DNA from: Romanomermis culicivorax
Taxonomy: Eukaryota > Nematoda > Enoplea > Mermithida > Mermithidae
NCBI GenBank assembly: GCA_963922205.1
Contig: CAWUHX010000094.1
Coordinates: 124,001-188,000 of the forward strand
Reading direction: 5' to 3'
Length of the DNA stretch: 64,000 bases
Shown here piece by piece: positions 10,439 through 20,967 of this stretch (position 1 is the stretch's first letter; each line of letters opens with the position of its first letter). Made by a program: the position numbers and the translations under genes. The notes beneath the pieces are model-generated. The model was given only the letters and a program-made list of their open reading frames with translations. It had not been told where the DNA came from and did not search any database.

Positions 10439-10509
10439 CCCCTCCCCCCTTGCAGTAGATTGCCCTAAGCGATCGTTAAGAAATACCGAAATAAGTGCAA
10501 GGGGAAGGG
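10439..10509 (-). promoter_or_regulatory. Element B polypurine tract and complementary upstream tract
   Basis: On the minus strand the sequence next to the 3' LTR is TGCAAGGGGGGAGGGG (10454-10439), a textbook polypurine tract for plus-strand priming. The stretch 10509-10496 reads CCCTTCCCCTTGCA and is nearly perfectly complementary to it. The RNA can therefore fold into a hairpin that pairs the PPT. The arrangement is shared with element C at 46545-46614. Confidence 0.75.
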
Positions 10510-10847
10510 CTCCACCACTACAGGCCGTCGCCGGGGTTGCTGAAGAATTCTTCGGCGTCACACAGCGGGGCCAGCGGAGTTGTTGGGGTAGTTTGAGCCG
10601 ATTTTTGGGGCGGCGACGAGAGTGCGTCCAGCGGCGAAGTGTACGGACAAAACGGGGCAAGTGGGGGCGTGTAGCGGGTCACCGGCGGTCAACTTACTGT
10701 GTGTTTGCAGCGTCGGCTGCACATGCGCTGGAAACTAGTACAAAAGTATAAAGCAAAACGAGATTAGAAATAAAACAACCGGATCAAAATGAGGTTAAGA
10801 AACACAAAAACGAAGAAAAACAATGTTACTGTACAAAAAGCTCTTGT
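10510..10847 (-). other. Element B 3' untranslated region
   Basis: This lies between the ORF3 stop and the PPT hairpin, with no coding frame. It includes the near-palindrome CCGAAGAATTCTTC near 10540-10556, which is a perfect 18-base palindrome in element C. Confidence 0.6.
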
Positions 10848-12039
10848 TCAATGGCGGCGGCGGCGGTAACAAGTATCAGATGCGGAGCGGTGATTTCGTG
10901 GGGGATCGCGGCGGTCGCGTTCATTTCGTCGGTAACCATCGTTGTGGTAGCCATGGGGATCGTACGGGTCGTCGTGGTCATCAAAACGGATGTTACGGGA
11001 ATAGCGGGATCGACCGTAATCAGAGGTATCCCGGCGGCGCGACGATGAGGTTGACGTTTGAAGTTGAAGCGGCGAGAGCGGGTTCACGCCTGGTGGTGGT
11101 AACTGAGTGGCAATTAGCGACGGTCGGTCGGACGGCATCCCTGTTGGCGGCAACGGTCGCGGTGGCAAAAGATTCCACCGGGCAGAAAAGTTGTGCCGAT
11201 GCAGCAGGGGCGGGGGGCGATCCGTCTCGCTGTGATATTGCAAATAACATTTTCGGATGTCGGCGATTTCGGGCGGCTGTGGAAACGGTGCGTAGCTCGG
11301 GTAAGCCATCCAGCTGTCGATGAGTCCGACAGCGGTGTTGTAGGCTTGAAGTAGGCACGAAGGGTTATCCAGGCCGCGGGCTTTGTATAGGAAAAGGGTC
11401 AAGTGGGCGGTGTGAACGGCGTCAACGACGCCGAGCTTCTCGGCCCAAAGACCGGCAACCCATTCCAATATCAACGTGGCAACGGCGTGCGAGATCCGGG
11501 GTTGTTGTTCTACGTATGCGGGGTGATAATGGTCGCGGAAATATTGGTACAGCGCCAGCGAAGCGTTTGTGGCGCGGATGTGCACGGGCATGATGACATG
11601 AATGCGAAGGCGCCCAAAAAAATTGATCAGCACCATTTCGTGCAACGTACGCGGTGAGAAAAACTCGATGGCTGGGTCAATATGTGGCGGGTAGCCCGGT
11701 GTGACTATCGTAACGCAGTGCGGCTTATCGGTGGTTCGGAATCGCGTGTAATTTGGCAAATGTGTGGCCTCGCTAGGCAACCGGGGTTTTATGGCTGGTG
11801 CGGAACTTGGTGGCAACGGAGCTCCAAGGACCGGTCTAGTGGCGATGATCACCGGCGGCTGTTTGAACGCAGTAACCGGAGCCGACGTCGGGGCCGTAGG
11901 CGGCAGCGAGGTGGTGTGGGTTGCTGTGGTCCTTATGGCGGTTGTCGGAGCCGTAGACGGCTGCGACGTTACCGTAGGCGTAATCGAGAGTGTTGCGGGT
12001 TCCACGTCCATAGGAGGCCGTGGAAGCGGGGCTTTGAAT
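10848..12039 (-). pseudogene. Element B ORF3, C-terminal region (novel domain plus Arg/Asp/Tyr-rich tail)
   Basis: The open frame is 387 residues after a 1-base insertion in an A-run near 12058 has knocked it out of frame with the exonuclease part. It has a Thr/Pro-rich leader, then a compact, probably folded domain of about 150 residues (from [14 protein letters not shown] through [19 protein letters not shown] to [17 protein letters not shown]), a Pro-rich linker, and a tail rich in Arg, Asp and Tyr ([16 protein letters not shown] and onward). The tail looks like an RNA-binding low-complexity segment. I do not recognise the folded domain. Element C carries the same protein in frame with the upstream part, so this is the natural C-terminus of ORF3. 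Confidence 0.65.
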
Positions 12040-12651
12040 TCATCTTTCGGCGGGTTTTTTTAGGGCTTCCAGGGGGCGTTGGATTTCAGCGTCCCTATGC
12101 AACGGGCTAATGAAGTCCGTCAATTTGGGCGGCGACCGGTCGAACTGATGGCGGTGTGCTTCTCCGTAAAAACCGGTCGTATGGACTTTGCGTGTTTGCT
12201 CGCTTTGTGTACGATGCGGTGGTGCGTCATCACGGCATTCGTGTTGGCGGCTATCCCTGCCGGTTGGTGGAGTTTGTTTCGTTTCTTTACGGTGGCGATC
12301 ATCACGAGAGTGAGACTTGTGGCGTGAACGATGGCTATCGGGTTTGTGAGCAGGCGGCGGTTTTGTTGCCGACGCTGCTGTTTTCGATGAATCGCGCTTG
12401 GGTTTCGGCATTGACGTGGCGTGCCAAGAGCGTTCGGCTTCTTCGCGGGCTCTCTGTTTATCGCGTTGTTCGCGGCGTCGAGTTGTGCATTTGCTGGGCG
12501 TGCGGCCGCGCTCAGCACGTGAAGTGCTGGGTGGCGGCGTACGCCGCGTACTCGGTTCGTCCGTTGTTCTTGTTTTGTGGGATTTGCAGTACGCCGATTC
12601 TTCCTGGAGCTGTTGTTTTCGTTTTATTGAGTGTTCATACCCGCCGGGTCT
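12040..12651 (-). pseudogene. Element B ORF3, Arg/Lys/Ser-rich basic region
   Basis: This open stretch lies between the TGA at 12652 and the frameshift near 12058. It is rich in Arg, Lys, His, Ser and Thr (for example [18 protein letters not shown]), resembling an RS-type or nuclear-localisation/RNA-binding segment. It continues ORF3 directly, as shown by the equivalent region of element C. Confidence 0.6.
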
Positions 12652-13230
12652 TCAGATAGGATTACCATAGCGATCTAGAGCCGGCACGGACGTGCTGGAA
12701 GCCTGTGGGGTTTGAACATCCACAGGCGCCGTCGGCGGCGCTAGAATCGCTGGTTGCGGCGGTTGCGGAGTCGGTTGCGGTTGCGATGTGACCGGCGGCG
12801 GTTGTGGAGCCGATGGTCGCACGACGGGTTGGGCCACCGCAGGAGCCATTTGGGCGAACGTCGGTGAAGGCAACAAAATTTGTTGTATCTGTTCTTTCAA
12901 CGCCTCGGGGTAGTCTTTCCAATGATGTTCGGGAAACAACATACCAGGCGGCGGTGGCGGAAAATGATATGCGGCGAGTGCTGCGGCCAAGGCGTCCCAT
13001 TGCTTAGCTGAAATAATTTGTTGAGAAAAACGTATGGGAGCACTATACCTGGCTGCGGCAACAGTAGCAATGAGCGGAGGTCCCGGCAAGGCTGCCGGCG
13101 TCGCCAAATATATTCGTGGATCCACGGCGGGTGCCGTGGTCATTGTCGTAGCGGCCGGTTCTGTAGAGACAACGTCCATAGACGTGGATTGATCCACCGT
13201 GCTTTCTTCGGGTATGTCGGTCAACATTTG
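12652..13230 (-). pseudogene. Element B ORF3, Pro/Gln-rich middle region
   Basis: The open frame is about 190 residues between a TAG at 13231 and a TGA at 12652. Element C has Glu and Arg codons at these two positions, so both stops are point mutations in B. The protein is dominated by Pro, Ala, Gln and Val, with one more structured part ([22 protein letters not shown] and onward to [19 protein letters not shown]). It is a linker between the exonuclease and the basic region. Confidence 0.6.
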
Positions 13231-15821
13231 CTAGGACGTTAACCTCTCGGAATCAATCGCGGCGGGTTGGACGGGTGTAGACTCGTCCATCGGAGCCAGG
13301 GCGATGTTGGAAATTTCATCGAGCGTCAATTTCAAGAAATCGTTGATTTGCGTGGCGGTTGCGGTTATATCGGAGGGCGCGGCTGCCATAGGGAGGGCCG
13401 ACACGTCTGTTGGCGGCGGCAGCTTGGCTATGTTGAGGTCGAAGATTTGCGTTTCGAGTAGTTCGTCGTCGGCGGGTTCGACTTCGACGTCGATAGGGCG
13501 GTTGAGAAGTTCCTCGGCGGTGAGCGTTTGCACCGAAGCCGTAGTCGGCATGGGGTACGCATACACTGGCGCGGGGAACGAAAAACGGTTTTGGAAATCG
13601 ATGAGCGCAATGAACGTTGAATAGAAATGGAAACAGCTGTGTGGATTGGCCGTATAGTCGTTTTCATCGATATCAATTTCTTCGACCGACGTTTCCATAT
13701 GGAAGTCTTCATTGAACACAATCGGGCGTAACGCAAAGCGATTGCAAATATACGTGCCTGGGTCGCTAGAGAAACTGGGTTCGCGTTCCGGGATACGGTT
13801 CATCCAATTCGTGAGAAGCGAATTGGGGTTGCCGTCGCTGCGGTACCACATGCACTCGTAAAACGCGGCGCGGATGTCTGGCATCATAGATTGAGCGTGG
13901 CAGAGAAGGATGTCATTGACGAAGGCGTATTCTGCGGCAGAACACGGTGAAGCGAGGAGCGCGGCTAACGGCATGAAAGACGTTAGCTTGCGGAACCACT
14001 CTCTGTCAACCTGTAAAAAGTCAAGGATGGTGGAAGGGTGATAACGATAATGAGTACCGTTATAAGTGCGCTCGCGTAGGGGTTGGTCAGCGGCTACGCG
14101 TTCTGTCCAAAGATCGTCAACTTCGTGAGGGAGTGGCGGTAAGTTGGGGTCGTTGTATGGCATACGATCGCGGACGGCCAACTTATATATCGGCGAGAGC
14201 CGAAAGTTGAGCAAGTCGAGAATCCGATCGGTGAGGTTGCTCTTCATGGCCGACGTGACGGCTGCTTGAAGGCGTTTGGGATCATCAAACACCGATCGTG
14301 GTTTGAGAGCCGGATCTTCGTCATCGGAAACGTCTGGTGACTTGTTCCATTCATCCTTTTGTTTCTTTTTCTTTTTCTTCGGCACTTTTGGAACGGGGAG
14401 AAGCTTCGGGTGAGTTGTTGGCGTCAAGGGTTTGACGTCCCGGAAGCCGTTGGGAACTGTACCTAAACAGAAAGACCGACCGTGGTCAGACCATGTGCAA
14501 TCATACATAAAAAATTTATAAGCCGAAAGAACTTGGTCTTGCATTATCGTGGGTAAGGCCACTTGCGACGTCCTCGGGTATATTCGGTTGGCGTAGTCGG
14601 GGGGCAGGACATCCGACAGCGGGACGTTGTGAAAAGTTGCGATGACGTATTCGGTTTGATGGTCGATTTCATCGGCATCCAACGAGTCGTGGGGAAACAA
14701 GGCGGGAGCGTTGTAGACCTCGGGGATGAAGCCGTAACGACCAAAGGCCAAAAACAATAGCAGCGGATAATAGGCGTCGAGGGCCGCGTAGGCCAGAACG
14801 TCGGATTGCAAGAACGACGTTGTTGGGTTGTTGAAAAAGCGTAGGGCTCCGGGGAAGCGTAGAGTGAGCTTTGAAACCTCCAGCGCCCACATGGCGGAAA
14901 CTGTTGCTTTGAGCGTGCGTTTTTCCAGAAAGAAACCAATCCGTCGTGCCACCTCGTACAGTGACGGGGATATGTCGATGTTTCGAATGACGCGGTACGC
15001 GTCGAAGTGGATTGCTTTTACGACGGGGTCTTGGTTCTTCTTTTGTCGGTCGGTTCGAAATTGAGTGCCCAGAAGCGCATATATTCCCGCCCAGTCGTCA
15101 GCTCCATCGAAAGAGACTACGATGGTGTGGTCGCCGTCGACTAGGGCGAAAAGCGCGGTCCAGTCTTCTGGGGTGGCGGTGAACGTTTCAAAGACAAATA
15201 TCGTGCCATTCCGGAACGCGAGTTGAACATAGCCGGGGTAGCTAGACGCCGTGGGGTCGGCTGGCATTTGCACGGTGAATTGAAACTGTTTGAAGTCAGC
15301 GGCCATGATCGATTCGGTGTCAAAGCCGACCAGCGTGTAGCCACGGAAGTTTGGTGTGGGTTGGGCGGCCAAGGCCTGCCCCAAACTTCCGGGTGAAAGG
15401 AATATCGGTGGCGGCAAGACATTCGGGGGTTGCGCGTACATGGAAATGTACCACGACTCCAAATCGGCGACGCGGGTCAGGCGTTTGACGTTGTTTTCTA
15501 AACAAGAGCGAATGCGATACTCATCATTGACATATGGGGCACCAAATCGAAAGAGCGAAATGGGGATTAAAGGAGGATTTAAACGTGAACCAGGAGGGAG
15601 GTGCGGTGTTGCTTTCGATTGGTTAGGAGGACACATGCTCTGAGGAGGCGTTGGCTTGGGCGGTGATGTCACCTTGATGGGCGCATTTTGACAACTGGAT
15701 CGGGCTATGATAGCGAGATAACGAGAGTTGTCGTATGTGGAAATCAAAGCAGCGGCCGGTTGTGGACTGAGGAGGCCACAACTTGACGATGGCGGGGATC
15801 GCGGCGGCTGACCATGGGACT
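13231..15821 (-). CDS. Element B ORF3 exon 2: DEDDy 3'-5' exonuclease domain protein
   Basis: This large frame encodes a DnaQ-superfamily exonuclease of the RNase D/WRN (DEDDy) type. Motif I is GFDTES (Asp at 15319-15321). Motif II is [10 protein letters not shown], the WRN-like form (Asp near 15096-15094). Motif III is [14 protein letters not shown] (YxxxD, Asp at 14776-14778). The domain spans roughly 15325-14750 and would cleave nucleic acid from 3' ends. About 170 residues, partly Pro-rich, precede it. About 500 mostly uncharacterised residues follow, including a Lys/Glu-rich patch near 14370 and acidic patches. It lies directly 3' of integrase, where retroviruses carry env. The frame ends at a TAG that is GAG in element C. 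The splice acceptor is at 15822/15821. Confidence 0.8.
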
Positions 15822-15901
15822 CTGGCCCAAAACTACAGAGTGGGGGAGGTGCCCATGGAGTCCCAAGCAAAAGCATGCAAGTATAAAAAATGAGAAAATA
15901 C
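15822..15901 (-). other. Predicted 80-bp intron of element B ORF3
   Basis: The donor is G|GTATTTTC and the acceptor TTTGGGCCAG|AG on the minus strand. Splicing joins codons G+AG in frame (Asp-Glu-Ser-His). The same donor, acceptor context and phase occur in element C (38801-38898). An in-frame ATG inside the intron of B is not conserved in C, which favours splicing over direct initiation. Confidence 0.6.
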
Positions 15902-16040
15902 CGTCGCAGGCGAAACTTAGATTGTTTTGGTGGGGCTGCTGCTCGGCCCAACGGACGTATCGTTCGTTGACGTTTATCGATTCACGATACGGCGGAGGCT
16001 CGTCGGCCATGGAGGTTGATCCAGTCGACGGCGTCATCAT
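15902..16040 (-). CDS. Element B ORF3 exon 1 with PPPY motif
   Basis: A 139-base exon from the ATG at 16040 encodes 46 residues including [20 protein letters not shown]. The PPPY is a PPxY-type late-domain/WW-binding motif, usually found in retroviral Gag. The exon has the same length and phase in element C (38662-38800) with the motif retained. The ATG lies 512 bases downstream of the integrase stop, so ORF3 is probably made from its own or a spliced transcript. Confidence 0.6.
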
Positions 16041-16551
16041 TTTGAAAAAATAAAATTTTTGGGAGCGGCTGGAAAATGCGACTATTGCTGATGGAAGCGA
16101 AAGATGGAAATGAAATAGTAAAAAGAATAAGCCGCTGAAAGGTGAAGAAAGTGTAAAGTAAGAAAATGCAAACACTATCGTCACGAAAAGCAACACAAAC
16201 ACCACTATGTTAATGGAGAGTAAAATCAACCTTTCCCAATTAGTCTTATGAGAGTGATAGCGGCCAGGGTCGGGCGGAAGTAAACCGAATGGCCTCGCGC
16301 CAAACAGAACCTAACATTAAAGAAGAAACCCCCTCTTATTGCAAAAGTGTGGGAACCGGGGCAGGATGTAAAGTGATATTGTAAAGTCAGCCAAAGGCTA
16401 GTAAAGGACGGGTTGAATGGAAATATGTCGAAACTGCCGTGCATCCTTGCTCGTTAACGTTGTCGCCATGATCTAAATTAAACAAACATAAAGATTATTT
16501 ACAACGCGGCGGGATGAGCGCCGTATCACAAAAGAAAATTTTCAAAGCGAA
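16041..16551 (-). other. Element B inter-ORF region between integrase and ORF3
   Basis: This is non-coding by comparison with element C, since indels shift all frames. It could contain the ORF3 promoter or splice acceptors, but nothing specific was identified. Confidence 0.4.
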
Positions 16552-19321
16552 CTATTGCCAGCGAGAAGTGTGGGGCGTGCAGGGTCCACCTTCTTCTTTT
16601 TCAAACGCGTCTTTTGTCGGTCGTGGGACAAACGGTTTTAGACGTGTTATGGAGACGGTCTGCAGGCGGCCAGGCGCGTCGAGTGAGTCGATGGTAACAA
16701 CGTTTTCGGCTGCGCGAGAGGCGTCCGTGATGAGGAAAGGCCCGATGAAGTCGGGTTGAATTTTGTTGGCTTTGCGCGTGTTGGTTAAAAGAACTAAGTC
16801 ATTGACGACGAAATCACGTTTTCGAGCTTTGCGGTCAAAATATTCTTTGCTGGCGGTGGCTGCGGCATCGAGGTTAGCTTTAATCTTTTCGTGCATCTTG
16901 AGTTGGGCTTGCGTTAGGATATGTTGATAAGCGTCGTAATTCAACGGCAAGGTGAGGCGGCGGGCGCAGTCGTAGTCGAAGGTGATGCGCGGTTCATATC
17001 CTCGTAATAGACTGAATGGCGAATGGCGTGTGGCTGTATGCAGCGTGGCGTTGTAAGCGAACACAGCGTAGGGCAGGTAGCGCTCCCAGTTTTCTGGGTC
17101 CTCGGCAGTATACTTTTTGAGCTGGGCGATCAATGTTTGATTGAAACGTTCGACCATTCTGTTGCACTTGGGGTGGTACGCCGTTGTTTTAACTTTTCTA
17201 ATCTTGAGAAGTTCGCAAATATCTTGCATGAGTTTTGACGTAAAGCATCCACCTTGATCGGAAAGGAGTACGAGTGGGCTGCCATGCGTGAGAACGACGT
17301 TGTTGATAAAACATTCCACTATTGTTGAAGCTTTTTGATCTGGTATCGGATGCGCGGATACAAATTTTGTGAAGTAATCCTGAAAAACAATAACGTAGGG
17401 ACGTTTCTCACCTACTGGCGAAATGTTGTTGATGTCAGTTGCCACGATTTCGAATGGGTGTTTGGGTTGAATTGGCAACAATGGCGGAGGCGGTGACGTG
17501 GGTGGTGTTGTTAGTTGGCAAATTTTGCAGGTTTTGATCCAATCTCGAACGTTTTCTTCCATGCCGGGCCACCAAAAGTGAGCTTTAATGGCTGCTAGCG
17601 TACGATTTGTCCCTTGATGGTTCAAAATTTTTGCACCGTGGAATTGATGAAGAGTTTGGTCGACCATGGAAGCGGATACGACTAATTGCTTGACCTCTTT
17701 AAGTTGACGGTATGAAATTTGATCTTCGAGGAAGAAAATCGGTGGGTGTTTGACAGCGTTGTCTGTTTTGAGGGAGGCGATAATTGTTGTTATGGCTGGA
17801 TCCGCGGTTTGAGCTTTTAAAACTTCTTCGTGGGCGGCGATCGTAATGACTTCGACCGGAGGGGGTTCCTGGTCGGCATCTTTAGGCATTGAATTAGAGA
17901 GTGTGGGTGAACTGATGGTCTTTCTCGTCATTGCACGAGTGATGGCGTTGATTTCGGCGTCGACTTCCGTGGGCAGTGAAGCCACTGCTGGGCGTATTTC
18001 GGGTACCATTAAGTTGGTTTCCTTAGTTGCACCAGCAGGGTGAAAATTCTCACGGAAAATCGTTGCGGTCAAGTTTTCAGCGTTCTGGATCGGGCATTTG
18101 TCGCGGTCATCTTTCCTGGACAGAAAATCGGCGCAAGCGTTATCTTTACCTTTAACGTATTCGACTTTGTAATCGTAGTCTTGGAGGCTGATCGCGAAGG
18201 GTTGAAGGCGCGAGTTTCGGTGTTTTTCATCTTTGAGCCATTCGAGTGGCTTGTGGTCGGTGCCAACGATAACTTTCTGGCCGTACACAAAGTGGCGGTA
18301 CATCCGGAAGCCGTAGACAATGGCGAGGCATTCACGCTCAGTTGTACTGTAGCGGGTTTCGGCATCGGTGAGTACGCGACTATTGTAGGCGATGACCCAT
18401 TGATCGTTTTTGTTTTCTTGATACAAAATTGCTCCGATGGCGGTCGTACTAGCGTCGGTTTGAATAATGAATTGAGCTTTGCCATCAAAAACCGGGTAGC
18501 GGAGAAAGGGCGAAGACGTAAGGGCGTTCTTTATACCTTTGAATGCGGCGTAGTGTTCATCCGTGGCGAAATATTGGGCGTCTTTGCGTAGGAGTCCGTA
18601 CAAAGGACTGGACAATGTTGCCAAATTCGGGATGAATCGTTTGCACCATTGGACTAAACCTAAAAAACTTTGCATACCTTTTTTGGTCTTCGGGAATTCG
18701 TATTCGGCGATCGCTTTGACTTTCTCCGGATCGGCAGCGATTCCGTGGGCGCTAAGTAGGTGTCCCAAAAATTTGACTTGCGGCGGCAAGAATTCGCATT
18801 TGTCGGGCCGAAGCGTAAGATTGGCCGCGCGGAGGGCGTCGAAAACGATTTGGAGATGTTCCAAATGTTCTTCAAACGAGTTCGAGAAAATGATGATATC
18901 GTCGATGTAAACCAGGCAGATTTTCCAGATATACGGGCGGAGGATTCGTTCCATTAAGCGTTGAAATTCGGCGGGCGCGTTCTTCAAGCCGAAGGGCAAA
19001 ACTTTGAATCGAAACAAACCTTCTTGGCAGATGAAGGTTGTTTTATCGCGGGACTCGGCGTCGAGGGGTACCTGCCAGTACCCGGCTTTGAGGTCGAGTG
19101 TGGTGAAGAATTTTGCGTGGCCCATTGCGTCTAAATAGTCGTTGATGCGCGGGATCGGGAATTTGTCGCTCGGCGTAACGTCATTTATTCCGCGGTAATC
19201 GACAACGGGTCTCCAAGAGCCGTCTTTTTTCTTTACCAAAAATAGCGGTGCAGCCCAAGGTGAGCGGGATGGTTCGATAAAATCATTGTCAAGCATTTCT
19301 TGAATATGGCAACGGACAATC
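16552..19321 (-). CDS. Element B reverse transcriptase, RNase H and integrase
   Basis: An open pol frame of more than 900 residues. RT has [22 protein letters not shown] (catalytic Asp near 19093), [14 protein letters not shown] and YIDD (near 18900). RNase H has [13 protein letters not shown] (near 18456), [15 protein letters not shown] and TDHKPLEWL. The integrase zinc finger is near 17650-17520 (HQ-GT, HFWWPGM, CKICQ), and the catalytic residues are in VATDI, LLSDQGG and MVERFNQT. The C-terminus has a GPF module ([17 protein letters not shown]). All catalytic residues are present. The frame is preceded by a TGA at 19324 where element C has AGA, so it was originally continuous with gag-pro. 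Confidence 0.92.
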
Positions 19322-19323
19322 GG

Positions 19324-20965
19324 TCATTGTTCCATCGCGGCGCGGTAGTAATGGCGGGATACGGGCCTTGCGGTGCCGGTGTCGATGCTGACGGTCAACT
19401 CGCTAGTAATAGTTGGTTTGTCGCCGGGGAGGCTGAAGACATCGCGGTGTTGTCGAAGCATCTTGAGGGCTTTTGCTTTTTGCGCGGTAGAAACGTAGGT
19501 GTTTTCGGTCATTTTGTTCAGGGCGTATTCCAGCTTTTGTTGTGCGGTGTGGCCAAGGAATGATTTGTCCAGTGCGGCCGGCTCGTGGTCAGTTAAGTCA
19601 CGGTCGGCGGCAGCGGTTGCTATCTGACAATCGGCGTGGGCTTCGGAATACTCCAGCGCGTGCTTTGCCATCGCGATGAGCTGATTTGGTCCGAGTTTGA
19701 TACTGTTTGGCGTATTGTTGATGAAGAGGAGCGGACAATGACCGTTGGTGATGTTGACCACTGCCGTTTCGACTGGAAGTTCTGCGGCAACGTTATATGT
19801 GGCGAGTGGTTGTACGATCACGTCGGGCACTGTCGCCGATGTTGTGGGAAAAACGCTACTTTTGACCCATTGTTGGCAGTGTGGTGAAATCGAAACAGAC
19901 GCTTGGGCGACGAGAAAAATCGGTTCGGCCAGCTCGGTAACCTCCAGCCGCCGAGGGGGTGGTTGGTGTGGACTAGGTTGAGCCTGCGGTATCGGTTGTT
20001 CAACTTCGATTTCTTCGGGTTGGCTAAAAATATCGGATTTATCATCATAAGAACTTACTCGTTCGTCCTCTGGTGTTTCTTCTAGGACGTTGTCGTTAGC
20101 AGCGTTGAGAAACAGTCCTGTTTGCGGGCGGACCGAGGCGATTACCTTGAGCGGCAGTTTAATGTCTTGAATTTCGATGTAATTGTCTTTGAAATTTAAA
20201 ATGGCGTGGATATGGGGATGCGCGAGGAAATCGGTTCCAATGATGAATTGATCGTTTCCGTCGTCATCAAGGATTACACATTTGATCATGTGCTCTCCGA
20301 ACGTGGATTCCATCGTAACAACTACCAGGCCGTGAGCGTTGACTACGGCGCCATCTGCTACTTTGATTTTTCCACAAATCGGGAGTTGGAGCGATTGCTT
20401 GTCGAAAGCGCTATTGACTAATCCTGATGACAGGACGGAACATTGGGCACCTGTGTCGATTAGCGCGTGTGCTTTGACGGCTCCCATTTTGATTGGGATT
20501 TGAAAGGCTCTCGTAGAAGCGTACTTGCGGACAAACGATTTGGAAGATGGCATGAGGTTATCAATTTGACAAACGGACGAGCGGATGTGACAGGGGTCTT
20601 GAAAAGCGCGGCCCGTTGCGTTCCAACGGACAATGCTGGGGCAAACAATCGGCGCGGCAGAAGCGATTTCTTTGGATGGAACAACCATATTGGCCGTTGA
20701 CGTTGATTGATTGTTAACGCGTGTTTCGAGCGCGGGTATTGACGCCGTATTTGGTGCCGGAAGGGCGGGTAGGGTAATTTGCAATTCTGAAGATTGGGAG
20801 CTAGCGCGCGATGAATCCGTCGGCGTTGTGACGTATGGGGTCGGTACCGCGTTGTAATGGATATGTTGTTCCCACGGCGCCGGAAATTGATGGTTCGGGT
20901 AAACGGCATAGGTATTCTGAACAAAATCATTTGGGCGTTGTATAGGGTTACCTTCATAAAAATGG
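19324..20965 (-). pseudogene. Element B retropepsin region of the gag-pol frame
   Basis: The open frame lies between TGA codons at 20968 and 19324. The active site ALIDTGAQCSVLSS is near 20457, and the second-lobe motif FIIGTDFLAH follows about 80 residues later, giving a complete retropepsin. The remainder, a Pro/Glu-rich spacer and a connector ending in AMEQ, leads into RT. The bounding stops correspond to Arg codons in C (CGA and AGA), so this copy would need read-through to make pol. Confidence 0.85.
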
Positions 20966-20967
20966 TT

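Noticed and set aside
10823..11323. Long plus-strand frames opposite ORF3, gag and pol of element B and minus-strand frames opposite element C
   Set aside because: They are antisense shadows. Their translations are low-complexity, lack motifs, and disappear when B and C are compared.
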